Below are positions 17,375 to 26,357 of a DNA stretch of 64,000 nt, piece after piece (within the stretch, counting starts at the first letter, position 1; the number at the start of each line of letters is the position of its first letter). Below the pieces are notes generated by a model. That model saw nothing but the letters and a program-made list of their open reading frames with translations. It was not told where the DNA came from and searched no databases. This stretch comes from Lachnospiraceae bacterium. GTDB taxonomy: Bacteria > Bacillota_A > Clostridia > Lachnospirales > Lachnospiraceae. The stretch spans positions 1-64,000 of the forward strand of contig JAQUUB010000018.1 in NCBI GenBank assembly GCA_028694115.1, in the 5' to 3' direction. The position numbers and the translations under genes are program-made.

Positions 17375-17392
17375 CCCCCTTGAGAAAGGGGG
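17375..17392 (+). promoter_or_regulatory. Hairpin sequestering the toxin ribosome site
   Basis: CCCCCTT (17375-17381) pairs with AAGGGGG (17386-17392). The 3' arm is the Shine-Dalgarno sequence of the toxin, eight bases before its ATG. Confidence 0.6.
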
Positions 17393-17400
17393 TAGATGCT

Positions 17401-17496
17401 ATGTACATAACGTATGATGAATTATTTCAATTTGGATTACTGGTTGTAGCAATTATATGTCTTGTGTTGAAGATAAGTCATAAAAACACAAAATAA
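17401..17496 (+). CDS. Small hydrophobic holin-like toxin (type I toxin-antitoxin)
   Basis: 31 residues: N-terminal YITYDELFQFGLL, one membrane helix, basic C-terminus (KISHKNTK). This matches the putative holin-like toxin family seen next to antisense RNAs in many Firmicutes. The gene has an SOS box over its promoter, a ribosome site held in a hairpin, a bidirectional terminator starting in the last codons and an opposing promoter downstream. Known relatives depolarise or disturb the membrane when over-expressed. Toxicity here is inference. Confidence 0.8.
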   Translation: MYITYDELFQFGLLVVAIICLVLKISHKNTK

Positions 17497-17529
17497 CCGC
17501 CCCTCTCGCAAAGTTGTGGCGGTTATTTT
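17490..17529. terminator. Shared bidirectional terminator of toxin mRNA and antisense RNA
   Basis: AAAATAACCGCC (17490-17501) and GGCGGTTATTTT (17518-17529) form a perfect 12-bp stem with an A tract on one side and a T tract on the other, so it can end transcription from both directions. Confidence 0.85.
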
Positions 17530-17576
17530 GAACTCTAAATTATTGCAAGGGGCACAGCTTAGTACCACTGCTTGTA
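17490..17576 (-). ncRNA. Antisense antitoxin RNA (predicted)
   Basis: Predicted about 85 nt, starting near 17575 from the minus-strand promoter and ending at the shared terminator. It overlaps the 3' end of the toxin mRNA by about 40 nt. It also carries CCCCTT (complement of 17546-17551), which could pair with the AAGGGG of the toxin ribosome site, resembling the two-site pairing of par/Fst-type loci. Ends are inferred. Confidence 0.6.
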
Positions 17577-17581
17577 AATAC

Positions 17582-17610
17582 ACTATAGCATATATAGCAC
17601 AAAATATCAA
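17582..17610 (-). promoter_or_regulatory. Antisense RNA promoter
   Basis: On the minus strand: -35 TTGATA (17610-17605), exactly 17 bp, -10 TATAGT (17587-17582). Confidence 0.7.
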
Positions 17611-17658
17611 TAAGCACCTTTACAGGGCTAATGTAAAATTAAAGAAAAAAGGATTTTT

Positions 17659-18027
17659 ATGAAAAAGACGGATGTAATATTGATCGTTACGATCATTACC
17701 CTGGCAGTCTCGATTTTCCTTGTTCAGAGAGTCGTATTTATGAAAGCTGGAGAATATGTTCAGGTATCAGTAGATGGTATCGTAACGGATACCTATGATT
17801 TAACAGAAGATAGAACAATAGAAATAGAAGGATATGCTCACTTGAAAAATGTTCTTCAAATAAAAGATGGGAAAGCAAAGATGATAGATGCTGGCTGTAA
17901 AGATAAACTTTGTGTCCATCAAAAGGAAATTTCTAAAACAGGAGAAGCCATTATCTGTCTGCCAAACCGGGTAGTTGTAGAGATTATTGGAGGGGATGAA
18001 CAGGAGGTGGATGCAATTGCAAATTAA
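17659..18027 (+). CDS. NusG domain II-containing protein
   Basis: 122 residues with one N-terminal membrane segment (~6-25) and an extracytoplasmic NusG_II domain containing CKDKLCVHQKEIS and IICLPNRVVVEI, the usual motif with conserved cysteines. The family regularly precedes a Gx/heptaprenyl-diphosphate-synthase-component-I gene, as here (17-base overlap). Precise function unknown; a link to redox or thiamine/isoprenoid metabolism has been suggested from context only. Confidence 0.85.
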   Translation: MKKTDVILIVTIITLAVSIFLVQRVVFMKAGEYVQVSVDGIVTDTYDLTEDRTIEIEGYAHLKNVLQIKDGKAKMIDAGCKDKLCVHQKEISKTGEAIICLPNRVVVEIIGGDEQEVDAIAN

Positions 18028-18505
18028 AAAGATATCCACGTTAAGCGCACTCCTGACGTTATCGTTGATTTGTAGTTACATAGAGAGCCTGATTCCGTTT
18101 TATTTTGGGGTACCGGGTATGAAATTAGGACTTACCAATCTGGTAATTGTGTTTCTACTTTATTCTTATTCCTTCAAAGAAGCATTGGCTGTAAATGTGG
18201 CAAGGATTTTATTAACAGGCTTTTTGTTTGGAAATCTCTTTGGGATTCTGTATAGTCTGGCAGGTGCTTTGCTTAGCCTGGTAATGATGGCACTGATACA
18301 GAGAACGAAGAAATTCAGTGTCATAGGTGTGAGTGTATGTGGTGGAGTTACCCATAATATAGGGCAGCTATTGATGGCAATGATGATTGTTGAAAATTAC
18401 CGTGTATCTTTTTATCTTCCAGTACTGATTGTTGCTGGATGTCTGATGGGTGCATTGATTGGAATTGCTGCAAATGAAGTGATCAGGAGGGTTCATGTTA
18501 CATGA
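18011..18505 (+). CDS. Gx transporter family protein (heptaprenyl diphosphate synthase component I-like)
   Basis: 164 residues, about five membrane segments, motifs SYIESLIPFYFGVPGMKLGLTN and GGVTHNIGQL typical of PF07456. The ATG at 18011 has AGGAGG three bases upstream; the ATG at 17996, directly behind GGAGGGG, is an alternative. Overlaps both neighbours (NusG-II end and ruvA start, 4 bases), so it is translationally coupled to ruvA. Probably a membrane transport component rather than a synthase. Confidence 0.82.
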   Translation: MQLQIKKISTLSALLTLSLICSYIESLIPFYFGVPGMKLGLTNLVIVFLLYSYSFKEALAVNVARILLTGFLFGNLFGILYSLAGALLSLVMMALIQRTKKFSVIGVSVCGGVTHNIGQLLMAMMIVENYRVSFYLPVLIVAGCLMGALIGIAANEVIRRVHVT

Positions 18506-19119
18506 TTGGATATTTAAGAGGTGAAATAGCCGATATTACAGAGGAGCTTTTAGTACTTGAGGTCGGTGGGATTGGTTATAATATTAAGATTTCAGCAAAC
18601 ACGGCACAATTATTACCTGGCAGGGGAGAAGATGTCAAAATCTATACCCATCTGTCAGTAAGAGAAGACGCGATGCAGCTCTATGGTTTTCTTACCAAAG
18701 ATGATCTGGATTTTTTCAGGCTTTTAATTGGTGTGAATGGAATAGGACCAAAGGGTGGACAGGCGATTTTATCTGCCATCCGACCAGATGATTTGAGATT
18801 TGCGATTCTTTCAGGAGATGCAAAAACCATTTCAAAGGCACCAGGAATCGGAGCAAAGACAGCCCAAAGAATTATTCTTGATTTAAAGGATAAAATCTCC
18901 TTAGAGGATGCCTTTGAACAAAAGCTTGCAAATGAAGCAATGAATGAAACAATCGGTGAAAGTCAGTCTATGGGTAGCCGAAAGGAAGCGATTGAGGCGC
19001 TGGTTGCGTTAGGATATTCCAATACGGATGCCTTAAAAGCGGTGAAATCCGTTGAGCTGACAGAGAATATGGATGTGGAAACTATTTTAAAACTGGCACT
19101 AAAAAAGATGACATTCTAA
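18502..19119 (+). CDS. ruvA: Holliday junction branch-migration protein RuvA
   Basis: 205 residues: N-terminal OB fold (MIGYLRGEIADITEE), tandem helix-hairpin-helix motifs (GVNGIGPKGGQAIL, APGIGAKTAQRII) and a C-terminal RuvB-contacting domain (EAIEALVALGYS). Tetramer that holds four-way DNA junctions for RuvB. Overlaps the previous gene by four bases; ruvB follows after 46 bases. Confidence 0.97.
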   Translation: MIGYLRGEIADITEELLVLEVGGIGYNIKISANTAQLLPGRGEDVKIYTHLSVREDAMQLYGFLTKDDLDFFRLLIGVNGIGPKGGQAILSAIRPDDLRFAILSGDAKTISKAPGIGAKTAQRIILDLKDKISLEDAFEQKLANEAMNETIGESQSMGSRKEAIEALVALGYSNTDALKAVKSVELTENMDVETILKLALKKMTF

Positions 19120-19165
19120 TAAGTAGGAAGTATGCATAATCATGAGAGAAGGATAAGAGCGAATC

Positions 19166-20155
19166 ATGGGAAAACGAGTAATCGAGACAACCGTTACTGA
19201 GGAAGATATTAAAATTGAAGGTAGTCTAAGACCACAGACCTTGAAAGATTATATCGGTCAGGAGAAGGCAAAAGAGACTTTAAAAATATATATTGAGGCG
19301 GCAAAGCAAAGAGGGGAAGCACTCGATCATGTGCTTTTCTATGGACCACCAGGTCTTGGGAAAACGACGCTTGCAGGAATCATCGCAAATGAAATGGGGG
19401 TAAATCTAAAAGTAACCAGTGGCCCGGCAATCGAAAAGCCTGGTGAAATGGCAGCCATTTTAAATAACCTTCAAGAAGGAGATTTATTATTTGTAGATGA
19501 GATTCATAGGCTAAACCGACAGGTGGAAGAAGTACTATATCCCGCCATGGAGGATTATGCCATCGACATTATGATTGGTAAGGGGGCGACTGCACGCTCC
19601 ATCCGATTGGATTTACCAAAATTCACATTGGTAGGAGCTACAACAAGGGCGGGACTTTTGACTGCTCCATTAAGAGATCGTTTTGGAGTCATTCACCGAC
19701 TGGAATTTTACTCAGTAGAGGAGTTACAAACGATTATTATGCATTCTTCCAAAATCTTAAATGTGAAAATCGAAGAAGAGGGTGCACTGGAATTAGGAAA
19801 GAGAAGCAGGGGAACGCCGCGTCTGGCGAATCGCCTATTAAAGCGTGTCAGGGACTTTGCGCAGGTGAAGTACGATGGTGTGATTACAAAGGAAGTTGCA
19901 GATATTGCACTAGATTTGCTTGATGTAGATAAATATGGATTAGATCATGTGGATCGTAATCTGCTGTTAACGATCATACAGAAATTTGACGGCGGACCAG
20001 TTGGACTTGATACCCTGGCGGCCGCTATTGGAGAAGATTCTGGTACCGTTGAGGAGGTTTATGAGCCATACCTAATTAAAAATGGGTTTATCAATCGCAC
20101 TCCGAGAGGCCGTACAGTAACCGAATTGGCATATCATCATTTAAGTTTAGAATGA
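19166..20155 (+). CDS. ruvB: Holliday junction branch-migration ATPase RuvB
   Basis: 329 residues. Walker [10 protein letters not shown], Walker B FVDEIHRL, sensor region [18 protein letters not shown], arginine-finger region, C-terminal winged helix ([16 protein letters not shown]). Motor that drives branch migration with RuvA; RecU (55102 in this window) is the likely resolvase in this lineage. Confidence 0.98.
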   Translation: MGKRVIETTVTEEDIKIEGSLRPQTLKDYIGQEKAKETLKIYIEAAKQRGEALDHVLFYGPPGLGKTTLAGIIANEMGVNLKVTSGPAIEKPGEMAAILNNLQEGDLLFVDEIHRLNRQVEEVLYPAMEDYAIDIMIGKGATARSIRLDLPKFTLVGATTRAGLLTAPLRDRFGVIHRLEFYSVEELQTIIMHSSKILNVKIEEEGALELGKRSRGTPRLANRLLKRVRDFAQVKYDGVITKEVADIALDLLDVDKYGLDHVDRNLLLTIIQKFDGGPVGLDTLAAAIGEDSGTVEEVYEPYLIKNGFINRTPRGRTVTELAYHHLSLE

Positions 20156-20173
20156 AGAATTGATAAAAAACAG

Positions 20174-20201
20174 TTGTTATATTTCTTTTTTTTGCTATAA
20201 T
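20174..20201 (+). promoter_or_regulatory. Promoter of zapA
   Basis: TTGTTA (20174-20179), 16 bp, TATAAT (20196-20201) with upstream TGC (extended -10). Confidence 0.55.
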
Positions 20202-20274
20202 AGATGTAGTAGTTTTTTAGTCAGAAAACCTTAGATATTGTAGAATAAGCGAGAAAAGGATGGGGAGTGACAAT

Positions 20275-20685
20275 ATGGCATCCAAAGTTGATACAGAAGT
20301 TCTAATTGGGGGTAAGGTTTTTACATTAAGCGGATACGAGAGTGAAGAGTATTTGCAGCGCGTAGCATCTTACATTAATAGTAAGATTTCGGAGTATAAT
20401 AAAGTCGATGGGTTTAAACGCCAGCCGTTTGATACGCAGAGCGTACTTTTGCAATTGAATATTGCTGATGATTATTTTAAAGCAAAAAAGAAAATTGATG
20501 TGTTAGAAGAAGATATGAATTCAAAAGATAAAGAGCTTTATGACATCAAGCATGAGTTAATTACTGCACAGATTAAGATGGAGAGTATGGAAAAAACAAT
20601 GCGCTCCATGCAGGAAGAGATTCATGAAGGTCAGAAAAAGATTGTAAAACTAGAAACAGAATTAAAAGATCATGGGGTGAAATAA
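20275..20685 (+). CDS. zapA: Cell division protein ZapA
   Basis: 136 residues from the ATG at 20275 (GGGGAG six bases before; the ATG at 20260 directly abuts its AAAAGG). N-terminal ZapA head (VDTEVLIGGKVFTLSG, YLQRVASYINSKI) and a long C-terminal coiled coil (~70-136). Binds and bundles FtsZ. Single-gene unit with its own promoter and terminator. Confidence 0.88.
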   Translation: MASKVDTEVLIGGKVFTLSGYESEEYLQRVASYINSKISEYNKVDGFKRQPFDTQSVLLQLNIADDYFKAKKKIDVLEEDMNSKDKELYDIKHELITAQIKMESMEKTMRSMQEEIHEGQKKIVKLETELKDHGVK

Positions 20686-20690
20686 TGGGG

Positions 20691-20719
20691 GGCTGTCTTT
20701 TGGGACAGCCTTTGTTTTA
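20691..20719 (+). terminator. Terminator of zapA
   Basis: GGCTGTC (20691-20697) pairs with GACAGCC (20704-20710), followed by TTTGTTTTA. Confidence 0.85.
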
Positions 20720-20742
20720 TAGACAAGCTTGAAAGTGTGGAT

Positions 20743-20830
20743 GTTGAACAAAAAACGTGTTCAATTTTTAAATTGTAATCATGCTTTATGCATGATTTTG
20801 CATGCTCGAAGCATGTAGATAGGTATAAAT
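20743..20830 (+). repeat. Hairpin repeat, modules C-D, ending at a start codon
   Basis: Module C GTTGAACA ... TGTTCAAT (20743-20765), an extra hairpin ATCATGC-TTTAT-GCATGAT (20777-20795), module D GCATGCTCGAAGCATG (20800-20815), then AGATAGGTATAAAT up to the ATG of the U32 peptidase gene at 20831. The only Shine-Dalgarno-like bases for that gene (AGGT) lie in the repeat tail. Confidence 0.7.
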
Positions 20831-22990
20831 ATGATAGAATTACTGAGTCCTGCGGGCTCTTATGAATCCTTTGTTGCTGCAATTGGTGCAGGCGCGGATG
20901 CAGTTTATGTTGGTGGAAATCGTTTTGGAGCAAGAGCCTATGCAAATAATTTTAGTCAAGAGGAATTAATTGAGGCAATCCATACAGCACATCTGTATCA
21001 AAGAAAGTTGTTTCTGACTTTGAATACCCTGATTAAGGAATCGGAAATGAAAGAACTGTATGATTTCCTTGCACCCTTATATGAAGCTGGTCTTGATGCA
21101 GTCATTGTTCAGGATCTTGGGGCTATTGCCTTTATTAAAAAGCAGTTTCCAGATCTCCCGATTCATGCGAGTACGCAAATGAGTCTTACCGCTGCAGAGG
21201 GTGCGAAATTTTTAAAAGAGCTTGGAGCGGAAAGAATTGTTACGGCAAGAGAAATTACGTTAAAAGAAATACAGGAAATTCATAGAGAGGTCGATATTGA
21301 AATTGAGAGCTTTATCCATGGCGCCATGTGCTATAGTTACTCGGGTCAGTGTTTGTTTTCTAGTATTTTAGGCGGGAGAAGTGGTAATCGGGGTAGATGT
21401 GCACAGCCCTGCAGACTTCCCTATGATGTCTATCAGCAGGATGTGCGTTTAAATAAGTATAATGAACAATACGTGTTAAGCATGAAGGATATGTGTACCC
21501 TGTCCTTACTACCAGACTTAGTAGATGCGGGGATTTATTCTTTTAAAATAGAAGGAAGAATGAAAAAACCAGAATATACGGCTGGTGTTACTGCTATTTA
21601 CCGCAAGTATTTTGATTTGTATTTACAAAAAGGAAGGGAAGGCTTTGCAGTCGAGCCAATTGATCAAAAACGGTTATTAGAGTTATATTCTAGAAGTGGT
21701 TCGGAAACAGGATTTTATGAAAAAGTAAATGGTAGGGAGCTGATTACGTTATCAAAGCCTAATTATGAATCAGTCACCGATAGCACAGAAATAAAAACGT
21801 TAACTCCATTACCGATGGAAGGGATCTGTACATTAAAAAAGGGTGAATCTTCAAAAATCAGGATATCTTGTGGAACCATCGAGGTATTGACCAAAGGAGT
21901 CCGTGTTGAACAGGCTGTAAAACAACCACTAAGCGAAGCAGATATCGAAAAGCAACTAAGGAAGACTGGCAACTCCCTATTTGCATTTAAAAATTTGATC
22001 ATTAGTTCGGAGGAGGATATTTTCCTTCCTGTAAAAGAATTAAATAATTTAAGAAGAGAAGCGATTCTGGAACTTCAAAATAAATTATTAGAAAAGTATC
22101 AGAGAAAACCTATAGAAAAGATCAGTAATCTTATAACAAAACAAGAAGTAAAGAAAGATTTTATAAGTAAACTAGCGGTCTTGGTTGAGACGCTTCCTTG
22201 CTTAGAGGCGTTGAATACCATTCAGGGTTTTGAAATTGTCTATATTGATTCCGAGTGCCTGTTTTTACCGTCAGCAGATACAAAAATTCCTATTCTTATA
22301 AAGGAATTAAAAGAAAAAGGATGCAAGGTTTTTCTGGCACTTCCATTTATATTTCGTAAAAATAGTAAAGAGAAGGTGCAAAAGGTATTGGATCAATCCT
22401 ATCAGAGAATCTTTGATGGTTATTTGGTACGTAATTATGAGGAACTTTTTTGGTGCAAAGAAAGATACCCAGAGAAAGAAATCGTTAGTGATTATACGGT
22501 CTATACGTTTAATTCCATGAGCAAGGATGTATTACGAGACGTTTGTGTAACGAGAGATACCATACCGGTAGAACTCAATATGCGGGAAATAGTGGAACGA
22601 GGATGTCATGAAAGTGAATTCTTAGCTTACGGTCATATACCAATGATGATTTCGGCAAGTTGTATAAAAAAGACAATGAATCAGTGTCAATCAAAAGAGC
22701 AAACATCAGAGCTTTATTTAAAGGATCGTTATAACATGAAATTCCCTGTGAAGAACAGCTGTGTATTCTGTTATAATCGTATTTTGAATTCGGTACCCCT
22801 ATCTTTGCACAATGAGAAAAAAGCGTTACAAGAGTTAAAGCCTTTCGCCGTTCGATTACAGTTTACGATAGAAGAACCGGAGAGAATGAAGGAAATCATT
22901 TCTTTTTATGATCAATTACTTCATAATCAAGAAGGCAGCCTGGCATTGCAGAATTTTACGAAGGGGCATTTTAAAAGAGGAGTCGAGTAA
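20831..22990 (+). CDS. U32-family peptidase / tRNA- or ubiquinone-hydroxylation-like protein (DUF3656 type)
   Basis: 719 residues. U32 core in the first ~320 residues: LLSPAGSYESFVAAIGAGADAVYVGG, the family signature around ESFIHGAMCYSYSGQC, and SGNRGRCAQPCRLPY with the cysteines that in relatives bind an iron-sulfur cluster. The long C-terminal extension (~380-719) corresponds to the DUF3656 type and holds further Cys (SCVFCYNR). Relatives include RlhA, which acts on 23S rRNA C2501, and TrhP, which acts on tRNA; a hydroxylation role is plausible, and proteolysis is doubtful. FtsW-type gene follows after 3 bases. Confidence 0.8.
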   Translation: MIELLSPAGSYESFVAAIGAGADAVYVGGNRFGARAYANNFSQEELIEAIHTAHLYQRKLFLTLNTLIKESEMKELYDFLAPLYEAGLDAVIVQDLGAIAFIKKQFPDLPIHASTQMSLTAAEGAKFLKELGAERIVTAREITLKEIQEIHREVDIEIESFIHGAMCYSYSGQCLFSSILGGRSGNRGRCAQPCRLPYDVYQQDVRLNKYNEQYVLSMKDMCTLSLLPDLVDAGIYSFKIEGRMKKPEYTAGVTAIYRKYFDLYLQKGREGFAVEPIDQKRLLELYSRSGSETGFYEKVNGRELITLSKPNYESVTDSTEIKTLTPLPMEGICTLKKGESSKIRISCGTIEVLTKGVRVEQAVKQPLSEADIEKQLRKTGNSLFAFKNLIISSEEDIFLPVKELNNLRREAILELQNKLLEKYQRKPIEKISNLITKQEVKKDFISKLAVLVETLPCLEALNTIQGFEIVYIDSECLFLPSADTKIPILIKELKEKGCKVFLALPFIFRKNSKEKVQKVLDQSYQRIFDGYLVRNYEELFWCKERYPEKEIVSDYTVYTFNSMSKDVLRDVCVTRDTIPVELNMREIVERGCHESEFLAYGHIPMMISASCIKKTMNQCQSKEQTSELYLKDRYNMKFPVKNSCVFCYNRILNSVPLSLHNEKKALQELKPFAVRLQFTIEEPERMKEIISFYDQLLHNQEGSLALQNFTKGHFKRGVE

Positions 22991-22993
22991 GTT

Positions 22994-24310
22994 ATGAGCA
23001 ATATGATTGTGGAGCTTTCAAAATATTTTATGATTATTTTTATTGCTTTTTACACTCTTCATTGTTTTACGGTTTTTCGTTATGCAAATGAAGAGGAGCG
23101 AAATGGCTTTTATATTGGACAGAATATATTGATGTTCCTAATTCATTTTACGGGATATGTTGTTTTGTGTTTTCAGACAAGCGACTATAGTCTGATTATT
23201 TTTTATGGAATCCAACAAATCATGTTGTTTGCAGTGATTTTGCTATATCGTGTGCTTTACCCAGAATCGAATCGATTAATTATCAATAATATGTGCTTAC
23301 TACTAAGTGTAAGCTTCATTATATTGACAAGATTATCTTATGATAAAAGTATCAAGCAATTTAAAATCGTTATTATTTCGCTGATTATTTCACTTATCAT
23401 TCCTTACTTTGTATCAAAGCTCAGGGCAATTAAAAAAATGACATGGATTTATGGTGGAGTGGGCTTATTTGCATTAACTGCTGTTATGGTATTAGGAAGT
23501 GTAACCTATGGATCCAAGATTTCTTTTTCGTTATTTGGATTCACATTTCAACCTTCCGAATTTGTTAAAATCATTTTTGTCTTTTTTATAGCGGGGATGC
23601 TTACAGAATCTACAACAATTTATCAGGTCATAGCGACTACAATCATGGCAGGTGCCCATGTGGTGGTACTTGTATTATCAAAAGATTTAGGAAGTGCATT
23701 AATTTTCTTTGTTGTTTATGTAGTGATGATTTATGTTGGAACGAAAAAGCCGATTTATCTTCTTGCAGGGATCGGCGCTGGTGCGGGTGGTGCTGTTTTG
23801 GGATATCATTTATTTAGCCACGTGCGTACACGAGTGATTGCATGGCGTGATCCATTTCAGGTAATTGAAGGACAGGGATATCAAATTACACAATCCTTGT
23901 TTGCAATTGGCACAGGTGGATGGTTTGGAATGGGACTCTATCAAGGCTCTCCAGAAAAAATACCTGTAGTAGAGGCTGATTTTATCTTTTCTGCAATATC
24001 AGAAGAGATGGGTTGCTTATTCAGCTTATGTCTGATCTTGATTTGCATTAGCAATTATTTAATGTTCATGAATATCGCAATGAAAATGAAAGATGTTTTT
24101 TATCGATTGATTGCCGTTGGATTAGCTACTATCTATGGATTTCAAATGTTCTTAACAATTGGTGGTGTAACAAAATTCATTCCGTTAACGGGTGTTACCT
24201 TGCCACTTGTAAGCTATGGTGGAACCTCCGTAATTACAACTTTAATCATGTTTTCCATCATTCAGGGAATCTATATTTTAAGACATGAGGAAACAGTAGG
24301 TGTAGAATGA
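22994..24310 (+). CDS. FtsW/RodA/SpoVE (SEDS) family glycosyltransferase
   Basis: 438 residues, about ten membrane segments. SEDS motifs visible: FQPSEFVKI, SKDLGSALIFFVVY, ISEEMG, and C-terminal TGVTLPLVSYGGTS. Polymerises lipid II into glycan strands, normally with a cognate class B PBP, here encoded next with a 4-base overlap. Extra N-terminal membrane segments compared with RodA. Whether it serves elongation, division or sporulation cannot be told from sequence. Confidence 0.88.
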   Translation: MSNMIVELSKYFMIIFIAFYTLHCFTVFRYANEEERNGFYIGQNILMFLIHFTGYVVLCFQTSDYSLIIFYGIQQIMLFAVILLYRVLYPESNRLIINNMCLLLSVSFIILTRLSYDKSIKQFKIVIISLIISLIIPYFVSKLRAIKKMTWIYGGVGLFALTAVMVLGSVTYGSKISFSLFGFTFQPSEFVKIIFVFFIAGMLTESTTIYQVIATTIMAGAHVVVLVLSKDLGSALIFFVVYVVMIYVGTKKPIYLLAGIGAGAGGAVLGYHLFSHVRTRVIAWRDPFQVIEGQGYQITQSLFAIGTGGWFGMGLYQGSPEKIPVVEADFIFSAISEEMGCLFSLCLILICISNYLMFMNIAMKMKDVFYRLIAVGLATIYGFQMFLTIGGVTKFIPLTGVTLPLVSYGGTSVITTLIMFSIIQGIYILRHEETVGVE

Positions 24311-25737
24311 GAGAGAAAGAAAAAAAGAAAAGAACGAGAAATTCAAATAGAGAATTGCATGTAATTATGTATTTGTTTGTGACACTTTTCCTGTGTATGA
24401 TGGGTTACTTCGTTTATTATGTGGCAGTTCCTGGCCCTGTTGATATTAACAATTCTTATAACACAAGGCAGGAGAATCTGGCGCAAAAGGTGGTCCGTGG
24501 GAAAATTCTTGCAAATGATAAAGAAGTCCTTGCACAAACAGAGGTGTCCTCCGATGGAACGGAAACACGTTCCTATCCGTTTGGCAAATTATTTTCCCAT
24601 GCGGTAGGGTTTTCAACAAGAGGGAAAACAGGAATAGAATCTCAGGGAAATATTAATTTATTAACTTCGAATGCATATGTAGTGGAAAGAATACAGAATA
24701 ATATAGAGGAGCAGAAGAATATTGGCGATAATGTGATTACAACTCTAGATGTGAAATTACAACAGGTAGCATATGAAGCATTAGGTGTTTATAAGGGTGC
24801 AATCATTGTTATGGAGCCCGATACGGGTAAGGTTTTAACGATGGTTTCAAAACCTGATTTTGATCCGAATACAATCAATGACTTATGGGAGGAAATCAGC
24901 AGTGATACAGAGGAGAGTCCGCTTTTAAATCGTGCGACGCAAGGGTTATATCCACCAGGTTCTACCTTTAAAATTGTAACCTTACTAGAATATATTAGAG
25001 AAAATACCAATTATACAGACTACCATTATGATTGTAATGGGAAATTCACGAATAATGGAATTACAGTAAACTGTTATCATAATGCGAGTCATGGAAGTGA
25101 AGATATTTATAAATCTTTTGCAAAATCATGTAATAGTTCGTTTGCAAATATTGGGCTGACATTAGATGAGAATTCATTTAAAAAGACTTGTGAACAGCTT
25201 TTGTTTAATAAGGATTTACCGATAAAAATTCCATTTAACAGGAGTGAGTTTTCTTTGAAATCTGGTGCTGGAACGGAGGAAATCATGCATACTGCCATTG
25301 GGCAGGGACAAACACAAATCACGCCAATGCATATGGCGATGATTACCTGCGCAATTGCCAATCAGGGAGTATTAAAAAAGCCTTATGTAATTGATCGAAT
25401 CGAAAACTATAATGGAGATGTCATAAAGAACTATTCGTCCTCATCCTATGGCAATCTGATGACACAAGAAGAGTCAGCCATTCTGACAGATTTTATGGAA
25501 GAGGTTGTACAAAATGGTACGGGAACAAAATTAAAAGGTCAATCCTATACCGTTGCTGGCAAAACGGGTTCCGCGGAATTTGGTGCCCAAAAAGGAGAGA
25601 GTCATGCATGGTTTACTGGATTTTCAAATGTGGAAAATCCGGATATTGTTGTTACGGTAATTGTTGAAGGTGCCGGTAGCGGTGGAGATTATGCGGTACC
25701 AATGGCAAAACGTATATTTGACGCCTACTATAATTAG
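24307..25737 (+). CDS. Class B penicillin-binding protein (transpeptidase)
   Basis: 476 residues, one N-terminal membrane anchor (~18-40) and a transpeptidase domain. Catalytic Ser about 219 in PPGSTFKI, SCN motif (SKSCNSSFANIG) about 274, and KTG about 419 (AGKTGSAEFG). The short dimerisation region resembles the PbpA/PBPA type that pairs with a SEDS protein. Cross-links peptidoglycan outside the membrane. Coupled to the SEDS gene by an ATGA overlap. Confidence 0.9.
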   Translation: MREKEKKKRTRNSNRELHVIMYLFVTLFLCMMGYFVYYVAVPGPVDINNSYNTRQENLAQKVVRGKILANDKEVLAQTEVSSDGTETRSYPFGKLFSHAVGFSTRGKTGIESQGNINLLTSNAYVVERIQNNIEEQKNIGDNVITTLDVKLQQVAYEALGVYKGAIIVMEPDTGKVLTMVSKPDFDPNTINDLWEEISSDTEESPLLNRATQGLYPPGSTFKIVTLLEYIRENTNYTDYHYDCNGKFTNNGITVNCYHNASHGSEDIYKSFAKSCNSSFANIGLTLDENSFKKTCEQLLFNKDLPIKIPFNRSEFSLKSGAGTEEIMHTAIGQGQTQITPMHMAMITCAIANQGVLKKPYVIDRIENYNGDVIKNYSSSSYGNLMTQEESAILTDFMEEVVQNGTGTKLKGQSYTVAGKTGSAEFGAQKGESHAWFTGFSNVENPDIVVTVIVEGAGSGGDYAVPMAKRIFDAYYN

Positions 25738-25807
25738 TGTTATACTCGATTTAGTTTTAGGACTAGATAGTTAGTTTCCTACACACCATCAGGCAGGAGG
25801 ATTTGCA

Positions 25808-26260
25808 ATGATTGAAGCAACGAGCTGTGGCGGTGTGGTTATTTTTCGAGGTAAGATACTACTTTTATACAAAAATTTTAAAAACAAGTACGAAGGATGG
25901 GTTTTACCGAAAGGAACTGTAGAACTGGGAGAAGATTATAAGGACACCGCAACGAGGGAAGTTTTAGAAGAGACGGGTGTAGAGGCAACCATCATAAAGT
26001 ATATTGATAAAAGTCAGTATAACTTTGGGGCTCAGTCGGACATTATATCAAAGGAAGTTCATTGGTATTTAATGATGTCTGACAGTTATTACAGCAAACC
26101 ACAACGCGAGGAATTTTTCGTGGATTCCGGTTATTACAAGTATCACGAAGCATCCCATTTACTAAAATTTGCGAACGAAAGACAAATTTTAGAAAAGGCC
26201 TATGAGGGATATCTGGATATGAAAAAGAATAATCTATGGGGCTGCAAAAAATATTTTTAG
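25808..26260 (+). CDS. Nudix hydrolase
   Basis: 150 residues. Nudix box G-x5-E-x7-REVLEETG present (GTVELGEDYKDTATREVLEETG region, ~37-58). GGAGG precedes the ATG. Family cleaves nucleoside-diphosphate-linked compounds; the short form with GWVLPKG at the strand before the box resembles AP4A / diadenosine-type hydrolases, but substrate is open. Terminator immediately downstream. Confidence 0.9.
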   Translation: MIEATSCGGVVIFRGKILLLYKNFKNKYEGWVLPKGTVELGEDYKDTATREVLEETGVEATIIKYIDKSQYNFGAQSDIISKEVHWYLMMSDSYYSKPQREEFFVDSGYYKYHEASHLLKFANERQILEKAYEGYLDMKKNNLWGCKKYF

Positions 26261-26272
26261 CAGAAATACAGG

Positions 26273-26307
26273 GCGAGGAAGCACAGATAGGCTTTCTCGC
26301 TTTTTTC
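26273..26307 (+). terminator. Terminator after the Nudix gene
   Basis: GCGAGGAAGC (26273-26282) with GCTTTCTCGC (26291-26300; one G-T pair), followed by TTTTTTC. Confidence 0.85.
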
Positions 26308-26357
26308 TTCAAAAAAGTTTAGGATGCACAAAAGTATGTGCAGGAATGGAGAGTTAT

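Noticed and set aside
20831..22990. Calling the U32 protein a collagenase-type protease
   Set aside because: The family name is historical; Cys pattern and relatives point to RNA hydroxylation or cluster-dependent chemistry, so only a cautious name is given.
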